62,707 nt of DNA. Origin: Reclinomonas americana ATCC 50394 (Eukaryota; Jakobida; Jakobea; Jakobida). Where the stretch lies: the NCBI GenBank assembly GCA_048213135.1, contig PS015103.1, forward strand, positions 57,856 through 120,562, read 5' to 3'. The translations under genes were made by a program, and so were the position numbers. The notes under the pieces were generated by a model, which saw nothing but the letters and a program-made list of their open reading frames with translations, was not told where the DNA came from and did not search any database. Shown here in pieces: positions 12,541-24,389 of this stretch. How positions within the stretch are numbered: position 1 is the stretch's first letter; each line of letters begins with the position of its first letter.

Positions 12541-15500
12541 TCAAAAGTCCTCCTCCTCGTCCTCAAAGTTGTACTCGATGGCGTCGCCATTGACGGTGCT
12601 CTGGAAGGGTGCCAGGGAGGCCACGGCCGTCGCTGTCGTCGTACCACCAGTAGGGGTCTCGCCGCGCGGCACTGGTCGCTTGCCGACACGAGCAGCAATG
12701 CTACTGCTGCTGCTGCCGTTGCCACCAGCACCGCTGGCACCACCGGCCAGCGCGCCTGCCGGCAAGGTCTCCTGCGATCGTCGGTGAGCGGCACTCGTCT
12801 CCAACTCGCTCCATCGCGGACCCCGAGCCGATGTCGGCTCCTCGTCTCCTGGCGAGCCGACAGTCTCCAGCGCCGCCGTGGTCGAGCGCGACCGCGGTCG
12901 CTCAGTGACCTCTTGACCGTCGCCGTGCACCGGTGAGAACACCGGCAGCCGACTGCGTGGAGCCGACGGAGTGGCCGTGTTGCGACGCGATTGCGGGCGT
13001 GAGCGTGTTACCCGGCCCGATCCGCTGCCATTGGCCGAATCCTGTGGACCATGATCAGCAATCAGGGAGAAACCCCTCCTCTTGCTTCTGCAATAAACAA
13101 AATTGACAAACCGGCTGCGGGATGTGTGATACACCACCCGGCGGCGGCGTGGCCGTCAGGCGATCCATCATCGTATCGCGCTCGGCCAGGTTGCGATCCA
13201 GGTAGTGCACAGTGAGGTCGAGGCGGCGCACCTCCTCGCGCAGATTGTGCACCTCCGAGTTGGCCTGCTGCTTCTCGGCCTCCTGCTTGGCCAGCTCCTC
13301 CTGCAGTCGGTGCAACTCGCTCTGGATCTCATTGATGCGACGACGCTTCTCTTCCACCGTGCTCTCCTGCGCAGCACGCGAGAGTTGAGAAGAGCGATCA
13401 AAGATGAGGAGAGAGAAAGAGGAGGAGGACCTTGAGTTTCGAGGAAATGTACAAGTGTCGCACGCGCTCCTTGGTCTCCTGCGTGGACGACAGCTTGCCG
13501 CGCAGATCGCGATTGTCGGCCTCCGTTCTCCTCAGCGCGTCGTTCATCGCCTTTTCGGTCTTGCGCATGCTGGCCACCTCCTCTTCCATCTTGATAATGT
13601 ACTTGAGGTCCTAGTGCGCACAAGAAACACATATGATTTGAGTGACGACAACAGAAATCAAAGGAGCACCGACGCATCGCACCTTGACGGTGGCCAGTCG
13701 GCGTCGCAGTGCATTCAGCTTCTTCTCCAACTCCTCACGCTGCTTCTCGGCCTCGGCGTTGAAGCCGGCCAGCTCTGTTTCCAGCGTCTGTACCTGGGCA
13801 CGCAGTCGCTCCGCCTCGGCTACCGCCTTGCGTTCCGTCTGCGCTGCTGCCGCTGCCTTTTCCTCGGCCTGCGGTGATACAAGGAGGGAGGGAGAGATTA
13901 AGAGACGACTTCGAATCATTGACATGCTCTCTCTCTCTCTCTCGAGTCACACCTCCTGCTTTTCTTCCATTGCATCGTGCACTTGCATCTCGAGAGTCTT
14001 GGCGCGATCCTGCTCGCGGCGAAGTCTCTCTTCGAACGACGCCGTCAGCATGCGCTTGTCGGCCTCCTGTGCATCGAGAAGAGCGTGAGTACATCGGGAT
14101 GATTGGGAAGGAGAATCGCCATGCCCGCACGCAACCCAATCATCCATCGACGTGGGTTTTGACTGAGCGGCGAGCTGCGCTCCACGCTTCTCGGCCTCGG
14201 CGACGGCAGCCGCCATGGCGCGTGAATGCTCCGCCTTGAGTTCGGCACGCAACCTGTCAATCTCAGTGCGCTTCTCGGCCTCCACCTGCCGCAAGCGCTC
14301 CTCCGCTTCGCGTGTTCGTGTGAGATTCTGCGAGCTAACTCGCTCGGCCTCGGCCACCGCCACCTCCAGTGCCTCCTTCTCGCCACGCAGGCGGGTCACT
14401 GTCGGTGCCCACATGGGCGACGCCTCGCGGTGGGGCTCGGCAAACAGCTGACGCGGCAGCTGGCCGTACTCGGCGAGCATCTGCTGCTCGCGGCCATTCG
14501 TCGGCACCGGGGCGTTGGTGCCGTAGAACGCTGCGAGAAGGGGAAGGGATGGGGGTGAGAAGGAGGAGGAACGGGGGAAAGGTGGGAAAGGTGGGAAGGG
14601 GAAGGGAATGAGAGAGAGGGGGTGGGGAGAGAGAGGAGGGGGGGGTGGGGAGAGAGAGAGAGAGAGAGAGAGTTGGGTCTCACTCTGCGTGTCGTGGTCG
14701 TGCAGANNNNNNNNNNNNNNNNNNNNNNNNNNNNNNNNNNNNNNNNNNNNNNNNNNNNNNNNNNNNNNNNNNNNNNNNNNNNNNNNNNNNNNNNNNNNNN
14801 NNNNNNNNNNNNNNNNNNNNNNNNNNNNNNNNNNNNNNNNNNNNNNNNNNNNNNNNNNNNNNNNNNNNNNNNNNNNNNNNNNNNNNNNNNNNNNNNNNNN
14901 NNNNNNNNNNNNNNNNNNNNNNNNNNNNNNNNNNNNNNNNNNNNNNNNNNNNNNNNNNNNNNNNNNNNNNNNNNNNNNNNNNNNNNNNNNNNNNNNNNNN
15001 NNNNNNNNNNNNNNNNNNNNNNNNNNNNNNNNNNNNNNNNNNNNNNNNNNNNNNNNNNNNNNNNNNNNNNNNNNNNNNNNNNNNNNNNNNNNNNNNNNNN
15101 NNNNNNNNNNNNNNNNNNNNNNNNNNNNNNNNNNNNNNNNNNNNNNNNNNNNNNNNNNNNNNNNNNNNNNNNNNNNNNNNNNNNNNNNNNNNNNNNNNNN
15201 NNNNNNNNNNNNNNNNNNNNNNNNNNNNNNNNNNNNNNNNNNNNNNNNNNNNNNNNNNNNNNNNNNNNNNNNNNNNNNNNNNNNNNNNNNNNNNNNNNNN
15301 NNNNNNNNNNNNNNNNNNNNNNNNNNNNNNNNNNNNNNNNNNNNNNNNNNNNNNNNNNNNNNNNNNNNNNNNNNNNNNNNNNNNNNNNNNNNNNNNNNNN
15401 NNNNNNNNNNNNNNNNNNNNNNNNNNNAAATTGAGATCAGCACACCAAAGAAGGAGTGAATCGGATAGTACAAGACGACGCAACTGCCAGCCCACGGCGG

Positions 15501-16289
15501 CAGCTCCACGTGGTTGACGCGCGTGGAGTTCTGTGTGACACCAAAATCGAGTCCGCTAGAGTTGAGCAGGAAACCACCGTTGCCCTCGTAGAACTCGGGA
15601 ATGAGCTGTGGCGCGCGCAACACATCACGGCGTTAGCGTCTTGAGTGCCCGCCACCACGCAGAGCCATCAAGAAGTCACCTCTGCGTAGTAGTCGTTTGT
15701 GCCAAACGCATTGCGCCAGAGCGATGGAATCGACTTGAACAGGCGATCGGCGTTGTCGAACTTGCCCTCCGAGTATTTCAGCGCCAAGTCGGGGCCTGTG
15801 TGAGATGCAAATATCAGCAGCTTGCGCCACGGATTATTGCCATCAAAGCGCACTCACGATCGCGCAAAAGGAAACCGACGAGAATCGACGTGTTCGAGTA
15901 CAGCGTGCGGAAGAGGAATCGAGAGTGTGCTTCGTCGCGCATCTCGGCACTTGCTCTCTGCGCACACCTGGTGAGCAACTTCCACACACAACAACACTGC
16001 AGAGACTTTTTTTCACGCTTACGCACCCTCAAGTAAGCGAGGCGCTGCTCATTCAGCGCGCCGATTGGCTTGGAGAGGTCGCGGAAGGTGCGCGGATCGT
16101 CAAAATCGAGCTGCGGGCTCTGGTAATCGGCAATCACCCACGGCATCACGGGGTACACGGCAAAGTCGTTGAAGGAGCGCGAGGCCAGCTGATTGACGGC
16201 CACCAGGTAGTCGTAGTTGCTGAGGATGCCGCGGACCCACGCTTCGCACACCCACTGGCTGTAGCGCTGGCTGTCCATTGCCGTGCAGT
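12541..16289 (-). CDS. BEACH-domain protein with C-terminal coiled coil (N-terminus missing)
   Basis: BEACH proteins act in membrane trafficking and vesicle or lysosome behaviour. Exons (minus): 16289-16027, 15957-15858, 15795-15680, 15605-15485, gap 14707-15427, 14530-14136, 14066-13953, 13868-13683, 13610-13431, 13366-13112, 13041-12541 (TGA). BEACH motifs in order: [90 protein letters not shown]. After the gap comes the domain's usual ending, [15 protein letters not shown], so both halves belong to one gene. About 300 residues of Glu/Lys/Arg-rich coiled coil follow, then a Ser-rich tail ending [11 protein letters not shown]. No WD40 repeat follows BEACH, which is unusual. The part before BEACH lies in the gap 16501-17446 or beyond. 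Confidence 0.85.
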
Positions 16290-16416
16290 CTGGTGGGGTA
16301 AAGGGAAAGGGGGAAGGGGAAAAGTGAGGAGGGGGAGGCAAATGAAGGGGATGGGAGGGAAGGAGAAGAGAGGGGAAGAGGAAATGAGAAGGGAAGGGAA
16401 GAGAGAGAGAGAGGAG

Positions 16417-16449
<33 letters not shown>

Positions 16450-16450
16450 A

Positions 16451-16500
<50 letters not shown>

Positions 16501-18031
16501 NNNNNNNNNNNNNNNNNNNNNNNNNNNNNNNNNNNNNNNNNNNNNNNNNNNNNNNNNNNNNNNNNNNNNNNNNNNNNNNNNNNNNNNNNNNNNNNNNNNN
16601 NNNNNNNNNNNNNNNNNNNNNNNNNNNNNNNNNNNNNNNNNNNNNNNNNNNNNNNNNNNNNNNNNNNNNNNNNNNNNNNNNNNNNNNNNNNNNNNNNNNN
16701 NNNNNNNNNNNNNNNNNNNNNNNNNNNNNNNNNNNNNNNNNNNNNNNNNNNNNNNNNNNNNNNNNNNNNNNNNNNNNNNNNNNNNNNNNNNNNNNNNNNN
16801 NNNNNNNNNNNNNNNNNNNNNNNNNNNNNNNNNNNNNNNNNNNNNNNNNNNNNNNNNNNNNNNNNNNNNNNNNNNNNNNNNNNNNNNNNNNNNNNNNNNN
16901 NNNNNNNNNNNNNNNNNNNNNNNNNNNNNNNNNNNNNNNNNNNNNNNNNNNNNNNNNNNNNNNNNNNNNNNNNNNNNNNNNNNNNNNNNNNNNNNNNNNN
17001 NNNNNNNNNNNNNNNNNNNNNNNNNNNNNNNNNNNNNNNNNNNNNNNNNNNNNNNNNNNNNNNNNNNNNNNNNNNNNNNNNNNNNNNNNNNNNNNNNNNN
17101 NNNNNNNNNNNNNNNNNNNNNNNNNNNNNNNNNNNNNNNNNNNNNNNNNNNNNNNNNNNNNNNNNNNNNNNNNNNNNNNNNNNNNNNNNNNNNNNNNNNN
17201 NNNNNNNNNNNNNNNNNNNNNNNNNNNNNNNNNNNNNNNNNNNNNNNNNNNNNNNNNNNNNNNNNNNNNNNNNNNNNNNNNNNNNNNNNNNNNNNNNNNN
17301 NNNNNNNNNNNNNNNNNNNNNNNNNNNNNNNNNNNNNNNNNNNNNNNNNNNNNNNNNNNNNNNNNNNNNNNNNNNNNNNNNNNNNNNNNNNNNNNNNNNN
17401 NNNNNNNNNNNNNNNNNNNNNNNNNNNNNNNNNNNNNNNNNNNNNNAGTAAGTTGTTGTTGCGATACTCGTGCTGAGTGCAGTTCTTGAAACTTCGAGAA
17501 CGATCGCGAAAAAGCGCAATGAAAATCGCTATCTGTATGTCGAGACTGGCCTTGTTTCTCGGATGCTATGGCCGTGGCCATCAAGAACACGCTTCAATCA
17601 CCCGCTTGTTCGTGTACCTTGCTGCATCGAACGCTGCGCTGAGAAAACAGAGGGAGTGTCGCAGTGATCGTGAAAGCATTTTTCCATTTGCTCATTCTCT
17701 CTTCCTCTCTCCCCCGAGCTCACTGTGCACGCATGTTGATTGAGGAGAGAGCGACATGGTTCTTGCGTGCTTCGCGCTGTGCTGTCTCTCCCTTCCATCA
17801 TTAGCCGAAAATGCATATCACTCACTCGCTAAAATGTCACTTCAATCTGCTTCTGGTTCGCACTGGAGGCGGCGCTTATCGCCACCACCACGGACTTCCT
17901 CTCAACAAGAAAGTAGAATTCCATAGAAACTCAATGGGAAAAAAAGAAAAAGAGGGAGAAAAAACCCTCCGTCACATTGTACACGAAGGGCGCGCGCGCC
18001 CTCGAAAGAAAAATCCACTCCTCGTCACTCA
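16290..18031. other. (GA)n, gap, and unresolved 5' part of the BEACH gene
   Basis: 16385-16500 is (GA)n on the plus strand and 16501-17446 is N. 17447-18031 lies between the BEACH gene and the stop codon of the next minus-strand gene. A minus-strand open stretch with FRDRSRSF near 17500 could be a BEACH-gene exon, but no splice signals fix it. Nothing else is recognisable. Confidence 0.4.
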
Positions 18032-20056
18032 TCACGCCGCCTTGACGGTGCTCTTGCCCACCAGCACAAACGATGACGGGTCGGCATCCGGCCGCACCTT
18101 GCCGTGCTCGTCGTACAACGGATTCGGCGTGTACGTGTCAAACAGATGATCCCACACATTCAGCACAAATCCGAAATTGGTCCCCGGCTGTGCAGACGCA
18201 GACGCACACGTCAGCAAAACACCTCGGCGAGTGGGCACACACATGCGCACGGGTGGTGGCGGTGCATGCGGCATCACGCCCGACGACCGCCGCACGGTAA
18301 GTCGGCGGTGCGACATCGAAAAAATCCTGCTGTGAGAACGCAACTCGCGCATGATGCACGTCGTGCGACACGGCGCCACCTCCAAGCGCAAACGGCAGCA
18401 GCCTGTCCAGCGAGAACCATACATTGTGGCCAGCGTGTTCCTCGACCAGGAAGACGACCCATACCGCCACAAACACCCAGAACGACAGCGGGTGCACGCC
18501 AACGGTCACCGGCGTGACGACCTGGGTCAAAATCACCACAGCATCCTCGGCTGGGTGCACCCAACCTGCAAGCGCGCGCACACACACACGCAAAGCACGA
18601 GCAGAGAGAGCTGATCAGTGCGACTTGCCTCACATAATGCGCGCGTGGCATCCGTTGTCACAGAGTGAGGCGTAGAGAGAGTGGGAGTGAAAAAGTGAAA
18701 TCGAGAGGAAGCGAGGTCACAGTCGATTCGAGTGGTCGCTCTGTGTGTGGCGCTTGGAAGAAGAGTGGGTGAGTGCGCGAAGGAGCGATGCAGTGAGTGT
18801 GTGAGTGTGCGCTGGGAAGAGAGGAGCACAAGCGCAACAAGCCAGCTGCAGGGAACAGATCGATTCGATCGTGCAACACCACGTCGTGCGCGGCGAGCTG
18901 CACACTGACTCACACCGTGGCGTCGGCAAACGGGCAAAGTGAGAGCGCATGAGCAAGTGTGTGCGCGCGTGTGTGTGAGAGAGAAGAAGAAGAGGGAACA
19001 CAAACCACGACAAGCGAGAAAGAGAAGCAAACCACGCGCTCTCCTTTCTNNNNNNNNNNNNNNNNNNNNNNNNNNNNNNNNNNNNNNNNNNNNNNNNNNN
19101 NNNNNNNNNNNNNNNNNNNNNNNNNNNNNNNNNNNNNNNNNNNNNNNNNNNNNNNNNNNNNNNNNNNNNNNNNNNNNNNNNNNNNNNNNNNNNNNNNNNN
19201 NNNNNNNNNNNNNNNNNNNNNNNNNNNNNNNNNNNNNNNNNNNNNNNNNNNNNNNNNNNNNNNNNNNNNNNNNNNNNNNNNNNNNNNNNNNNNNNNNNNN
19301 NNNNNNNNCCCTCCCTCCCCTCACCTCCACCCCAGCAGAACGGGCGGGTGTACTTGTGATGCGTCGAATGAATATTATCGCGCAGCCACGGCACCGCATG
19401 CATAATGCGATGCTCCCAGTAGATCAAAAAGTCACCGGCGACCAGGCACAAGAAGAACTCCATCACAAATTGCGGCAGCGTCGGCGCCAGCTCCGGCAGC
19501 TCAATCGTCGTCGGCGACACCAAATACGTCACTCCGTTGGCGCCAATGTAGATGAGCGTCTGTGGCCAGGCCGCCGCCCAAATNNNNNNNNNNNNNNNNN
19601 NNNNNNNNNNNNNNNNNNNNNNNNNNNNNNNNNNNNNNNNNNNNNNNNNNNNNNNNNNNNNNNNNNNNNNNNNNNNNNNNNNNNATCATGCACCGTCGGG
19701 AAGGTGTACGGCGGCGTTTTGGTATCCATGTTTTGCGTCAGGTCGAGATACGTGAAATACGTGCAAATGGCGAAAAAGACCACGAGACCGACAACCGACG
19801 GAAAGAGCCACCAGGCGACCAGTGGCGATCCATGCGTGACAATGAATGACCATACGGGCTGAAGGAGGCGCTTCTCGCTGGCTTGCGCGGCCACGAATCC
19901 AAAATATGCGCACGCGCACAACAGCATCGCACCCACGGTCAAGCCCATGGCACGATCGGTGCGGTGCGAGTGTTGGACATTGGAGGGCGTGCCATCCTGC
20001 TCCTGGTTGCTGTTGTTGTGGCTGTTGTGGTGAGGTGATGACGTCGACTGCATCAT
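18032..20056 (-). CDS. Fatty-acid hydroxylase / sterol desaturase superfamily membrane protein
   Basis: A di-iron membrane oxygenase of the ER type (C4-methyl-sterol oxidase or cholesterol-25-hydroxylase-like); the substrate cannot be told. Exons (minus): 20056-~19685, ~19583-19325, 18565-18345, 18187-18032 (TGA), with gaps 19584-19684 and 19050-19308. The histidine boxes are YWEHRIMH, HSTHHKYTRPF, EEHAGHN and HDVHH, spaced as in the family. Hydrophobic segments lie near the N-terminus (LTVGAMLLCACAYFGF, VVGLVVFFAICTYF) and around the boxes. The start ATG at 20056 (MMQSTSS) gives a short polar N-terminus, but an upstream exon is possible. The intron 18188-18344 uses a GTTGCG donor, and joining there restores the family-like HHARPGTNFGF. 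Confidence 0.85.
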
Positions 20057-20701
20057 GTGCCACCGAAATCCGGAGTTATCAAGAAGCGGACAGGACGATG
20101 CTTTGTATCGATATATCGCAGTGTTGTTCGTGAGCACACGCGAGAGAAAAAAGAGGGCAAGGGAAAGAGAATTAGAGAGGAGGTCGGGAAACGCGAAATC
20201 GTGATTGCTGGTGTTTTCCGAAGTCGCAGTTTCGGATTTTCTACGGAAGCGACGCTCGATCATGCAAGCTGCAAAGTCGCGTTTGCTGAGTGCGCGATGC
20301 ATGAGTGAGTCTGGAGGTGGCGCGTGCGTGCAACGGCGGTGTGCTGGAGGCTTCCAAAAATGGAACTTGTCGGAACGTCGCGTTGAATCTCCGTGCGCAA
20401 AAAAATGCATGCATGCACTGTGCGATGCACGCCTCTGTGCGCCTCTGGAGGGGTAGTTAGTGGAGGTCATCTGCCTCCTCGGTCACCTCCAGCCGACAAA
20501 CGCGCAGCAGCGCATGCAGCAGTGAGTGATCTCCTCACATTGAGAAGAGCTCGTGCTGCAGTTTCCCCACCACTCCCCTTTCCTCTCATTGTCTCCTCTC
20601 CACTCCACAATGCACACCCTTCGCCCTCCTTTCCACGCGAACGTCGCATGTATTGTTGTCGGATTGTCAATTTCAGGACACATAACACTTTCTCGCCAAC
20701 C
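20057..20701. promoter_or_regulatory. Divergent intergenic region between hydroxylase and the 330-aa gene
   Basis: These 645 bp separate two divergent start codons and must hold both promoters. ATCGATATATCG lies near 20109, TGCATGCATGCA near 20405, and pyrimidine tracts lie just before the plus-strand ATG. No TATA box is convincing. Confidence 0.4.
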
Positions 20702-21826
20702 ATGAGCGCCGAGTCTCCCATCGCCTCACAAAGAGCAGGTACCCTCCTCCTCTCCCTCCCTCACTCCCTCCCTCCTTCTCCACCTCACTGACACACACAC
20801 GTCGTTGCCTCTCTCAAGAATCAGACATTCGCAACTCTCCCGAGATGTTTGCGTGGCGCGTCCACCTGGAGCTGCAAGAGAAACTGCATCGCGAGCAAGC
20901 AGAGCGCGAGCGCCAAGCATACCTCCTCCAACACGAGCGCATGTTGGCCGTTTCGTCTATCTTCTCACACTCACAGCACGCGCAATCGTCCAATCAACTT
21001 TTCCGCCTTGCGCAGGAGATCATGGCCTCGGGTCCCTCTCCACTCACCGCCTCCCCCGCGCCTACACAAGCCTTATCCGTCGGTTACGCCAGCGATGAGC
21101 TGCGATTGGACGCGCAGATCCGTCGACTCGGCCACGTGCTGCACGCGGCCAACTTGGGCACTCTGACGGGCGGTGGATCGGCATCGGTGGACGCTGTGGG
21201 CGCGGCATTGGCTCGCATACGCAGTGGCAAGTCGCCGCCTTCTGCTCCGGCCTCGCCTGTTGTGCGAGCAATGACGCCACCACCGCCACCACCGGTTGAA
21301 ACACGGCCGGACATTCGTCATTTGGTGGCCGATCCCAAGGTTCCATCGCTGCTGCTGCTGCTTCGTTGCGTTATCGGTGCTTACCATCTAGGTGTACTCT
21401 CAGAGTGCGTCAATGGTGCCGGAGTTGCGCGCGCTGCTGGCCCAGCGGCAACGCATTGCGCAGGAGGTGACGATGACGACGTCGAATTCTTCGTCGCCGG
21501 CGGGTTCGGCGCCGCAGACGCCAGTGCTGGCGCCGGTGGCGAGCAAGGAGGACACGCCACCGCAGACGCCGGCGTCGTTTGCGGAGATGTTTGCGCGGTT
21601 GCAGGCGACGACGACCACGCCACCGCAGGTGCCGTCGCCGCTGTTGAAGCCGTTGCCGGCGGCGGAGGTGGCGGCGATCTCCAGTGGTGTTGTGGGGGGT
21701 GTGCCGTTGGAGCCGGTGGGTAAGCTGCCGGATCCGGCGGGTGCGCGGCCACCGCCACCTACCGGGCATGGTGGGTTGTCGTTGTTGTTGCGACAGGCGA
21801 CGGGTGGCGGCAAGGCCGTGGCGTGA
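20702..21826 (+). CDS. Unrecognised 330-aa protein, Pro/Ala/Thr-rich C-terminal half
   Basis: Three exons, 20702-20738, 20819-21339 and 21392-21826, sum to 993 nt, exactly 331 codons with TGA. The start ATG opens MSAESPIASQRA and is spliced into a Glu/Arg-rich amphipathic helix (LQEKLHREQAERERQAYLL). A middle part follows with GYASDELRLDAQIRRLG and a Pro-rich linker (TPPPPPPVETRP). The C-terminal half is low complexity with short helices (VPELRALLAQRQRIAQEV, TPASFAEMFARLQA). No membrane segment or catalytic motif is seen, and no family is recognised. Its 3' end is duplicated in inverted orientation about 200 bp downstream. Confidence 0.7.
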
Positions 21827-22202
21827 GTGGGGGAGTGTGTGTGGGGGGAGGAAGAAGGCAGACTGCAAAGTGTAAGTATCATTGTGCGATTGTGCAGATA
21901 GTGAGAGTGAGGGAAAGAGGAGGAGGGGNNNNNNNNNNNNNNNNNNNNNNNNNNNNNNNNNNNNNNNNNNNNNNNNNNNNNNNNNNNNNNNNNNNNNNNN
22001 NNNNNNNNNNNNNNTGGCCGTGACTGCCACTCACAAAAGATCGAGTCTCTCCCTCCTCTCCCTCTCCCCCTCCCCCCTCCCCCTCCCCCTCTCTCCCTCA
22101 CTCTCACCTGCATAATCGCACAATGATACTTACAACTGGCAGACTGCAGCAACACCCACAACCCCACTCACGCCACAGCTTTGCCGCCACCCTCCCCCTC
22201 TC
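21800..22202. repeat. Tail-to-tail inverted repeat of the 3' end of the 330-aa gene, around a gap
   Basis: 21803-21928 and the reverse complement of 22015-22202 share the codons around the stop (GGTGGCGGCAA..GTGGCGTGAGTGGG), then GTAAGTATCATTGTGCGATT, TGCAG and GTGAGAGTGAGGGA. The copies differ at scattered positions. An N gap (21929-22014) separates the arms and a 20-N gap (22203-22222) ends the second arm. Confidence 0.75.
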
Positions 22203-22222
22203 NNNNNNNNNNNNNNNNNNNN

Positions 22223-22973
22223 TTGGTCGGTGGATGGTCGACCCGACGATAACATGACAACAGGTTGCGCAACGAAACAGTGTCGTGTCGCATTGATGGC
22301 CGTTGCTTGTGCGTTTTCACATTGCCGTGTTACCGTTTCCTCCGACAGCATTCTCGCTGGCCAGCAAATCCTCTGAGGCAGTCCGTTCTCCGGAATGCGA
22401 CGGGTTGATGCTTCAGCACGGACCGAGTCGTGGTCGATTTGCTTCATGCCTCCGACAGCGTTTCGCACTGGCCTTCAAAGCCGTGACATGTACAACCAGT
22501 GGATGCAGGTTCATTATCTGTTCTCTACTGTGATTTCCTCCGCAGCAGAGGCCCTGCACGTGTGGAAGTTCATAATCGACACGAGGTGACAACTTTTGTC
22601 GGGTCCTTCCAAGCAAACCTCTTTTTCAAACTTGCTGTTGCGTACTCCGACCAACAACGCAGAGGCCACCTCCCATCCTACCTCCACGCAACCTCAGCGT
22701 GCCAGCTGCCTCGTGGCGACCCGCAGACAACATTTGTCGGATTAATATTTTCAGTCGTAAGCGTATGCCGTCTTGTTCCAATTCGACGTGAAGTCGACCC
22801 TGACCTTGTCGTCTCTTCGACTTTGACGGAGAGTGCGCCATTTGCTATATTGATTATATCGTTCGGGAGAGCGGTTACCACCACACATGCTTCTCGTCGA
22901 CTCACCGACGTCAACCGTCCCGTCACGCCAACAGTCACGCAATTCTTCGACTCTCTCTTCGAGCACACCTCGC
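22223..22973. other. Unassigned region upstream of the MARF1-like gene
   Basis: No gene is supported. The base composition is unlike the flanking introns (balanced, few tracts). Two related segments, 'cctccgacagcattctcgctggcc' and 'cctccgacagcgtttcgcactggcc', lie near 22340 and 22450, suggesting an old local duplication. The last part should hold the promoter of the next gene. Confidence 0.4.
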
Positions 22974-24099
22974 ATGTCAACACCTGCAAGTGCGGACTCC
23001 GCTGGTAAGTGTGACCTCTGATGACAAATACTCATGATGGGATGGGGGACGCGCGCGTGAGCAAACACAAAATGTGACACGTGTCCAAGTGCACTTTTAT
23101 GGACCTCTTTGTCTCAGACTCTTTCTCTCTTTCTTCTTCTTTCCCTTTCACCGCGCTGTGCTGTGCTCTGCGTGTGTATACTTCACCTTTCAATCCCATT
23201 CATGTCCACGCGGACAGCAACCACAAATACATGTGCATGCATGTGGGAGGTTCTCACATGCACTTTCGTCGACTCACACATGCAACATGAATCTTGCAAC
23301 GCGAAATAGGTGGCGGTCGTCTTCACATTGTGGTCGACGGCTCGTACGTGTACAAGATCGCGCAAAAGTACGGCAAGCGTGTCGACTATGAAGCTCTGTG
23401 TGCCACATTGGAACGTGCCGCGGGAGTGCCGTGCGGTGCCAAGGTCTATGTGGACCACATTCCCAACGCCGACAAGCCCTTCTTCAGAGTTTCGTCTCTC
23501 TCTGTGTGTTTGTCGCCAACTCGTCTTCGACCACCATGTGTCATGTTTGTCATGTTCATGCGAAAAAAACAGCAATTACGTCACATGCGCTTCGAGACGG
23601 TCTCGTGTGAGATGAAGACGGAGACCAAGTACGACCCGGTGAAGAAGCAAGAGGTGCTGCTTGCGTACTTTGCTGCTTCCTCCCAGTCCGCATACTCACC
23701 ACCTTTGTCGTGCAGTTCACATGCCGACTGCAAAAGGGAGGCGACGTGTACATTGCGTACTACATCATGCTGTGGGCCTTCGATCCCAAGTGCTCGCACA
23801 TTGCGGTGGTGGCGGGTGACGGCGACTTTTATCCCGTCTTCCGCTTTGTGCATCAGCACCCGAGCAAGCAGCTGCTGGTGGTGCACTTTGAGGAGGGTCT
23901 CTCCGACAGTCTCATGCCGTACGGGCATCAGTTGGTGCTCGATCGAATGCCCGATGTGCTGAAGTCGGTGGGTGGCGGGGGGATGAAAAGGGAAAGGGGG
24001 AAAGGGAAGAAAGAGAGAGAGAGAGCGAGAGAGACAGGAAGTGAGAGATAGACAGAGAGAGATAAACAACACGCACACACAGAGACACACACGCAGAGA

Positions 24100-24147
<48 letters not shown>

Positions 24148-24327
24148 CGCGCCGCGACGTCGTTGTTAGTACTTCTCGTAGGTAGGTAAGTCGTAGTTGG
24201 TCGTGTACGTTCGACGACGACGCCGACCTAGTCGGACGTAGTGGTACGGACGTACGTTANNNNNNNNNNNNNNNNNNNNACGAACGACGTACGAGACGAC
24301 GACGACGACGACGAGAGACGAGACGAG

Positions 24328-24389
<62 letters not shown>

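Noticed and set aside
22223-22973. Transposon fragment
   Set aside because: Only a weak internal duplication is seen; no transposase or reverse-transcriptase motif and no terminal repeats.
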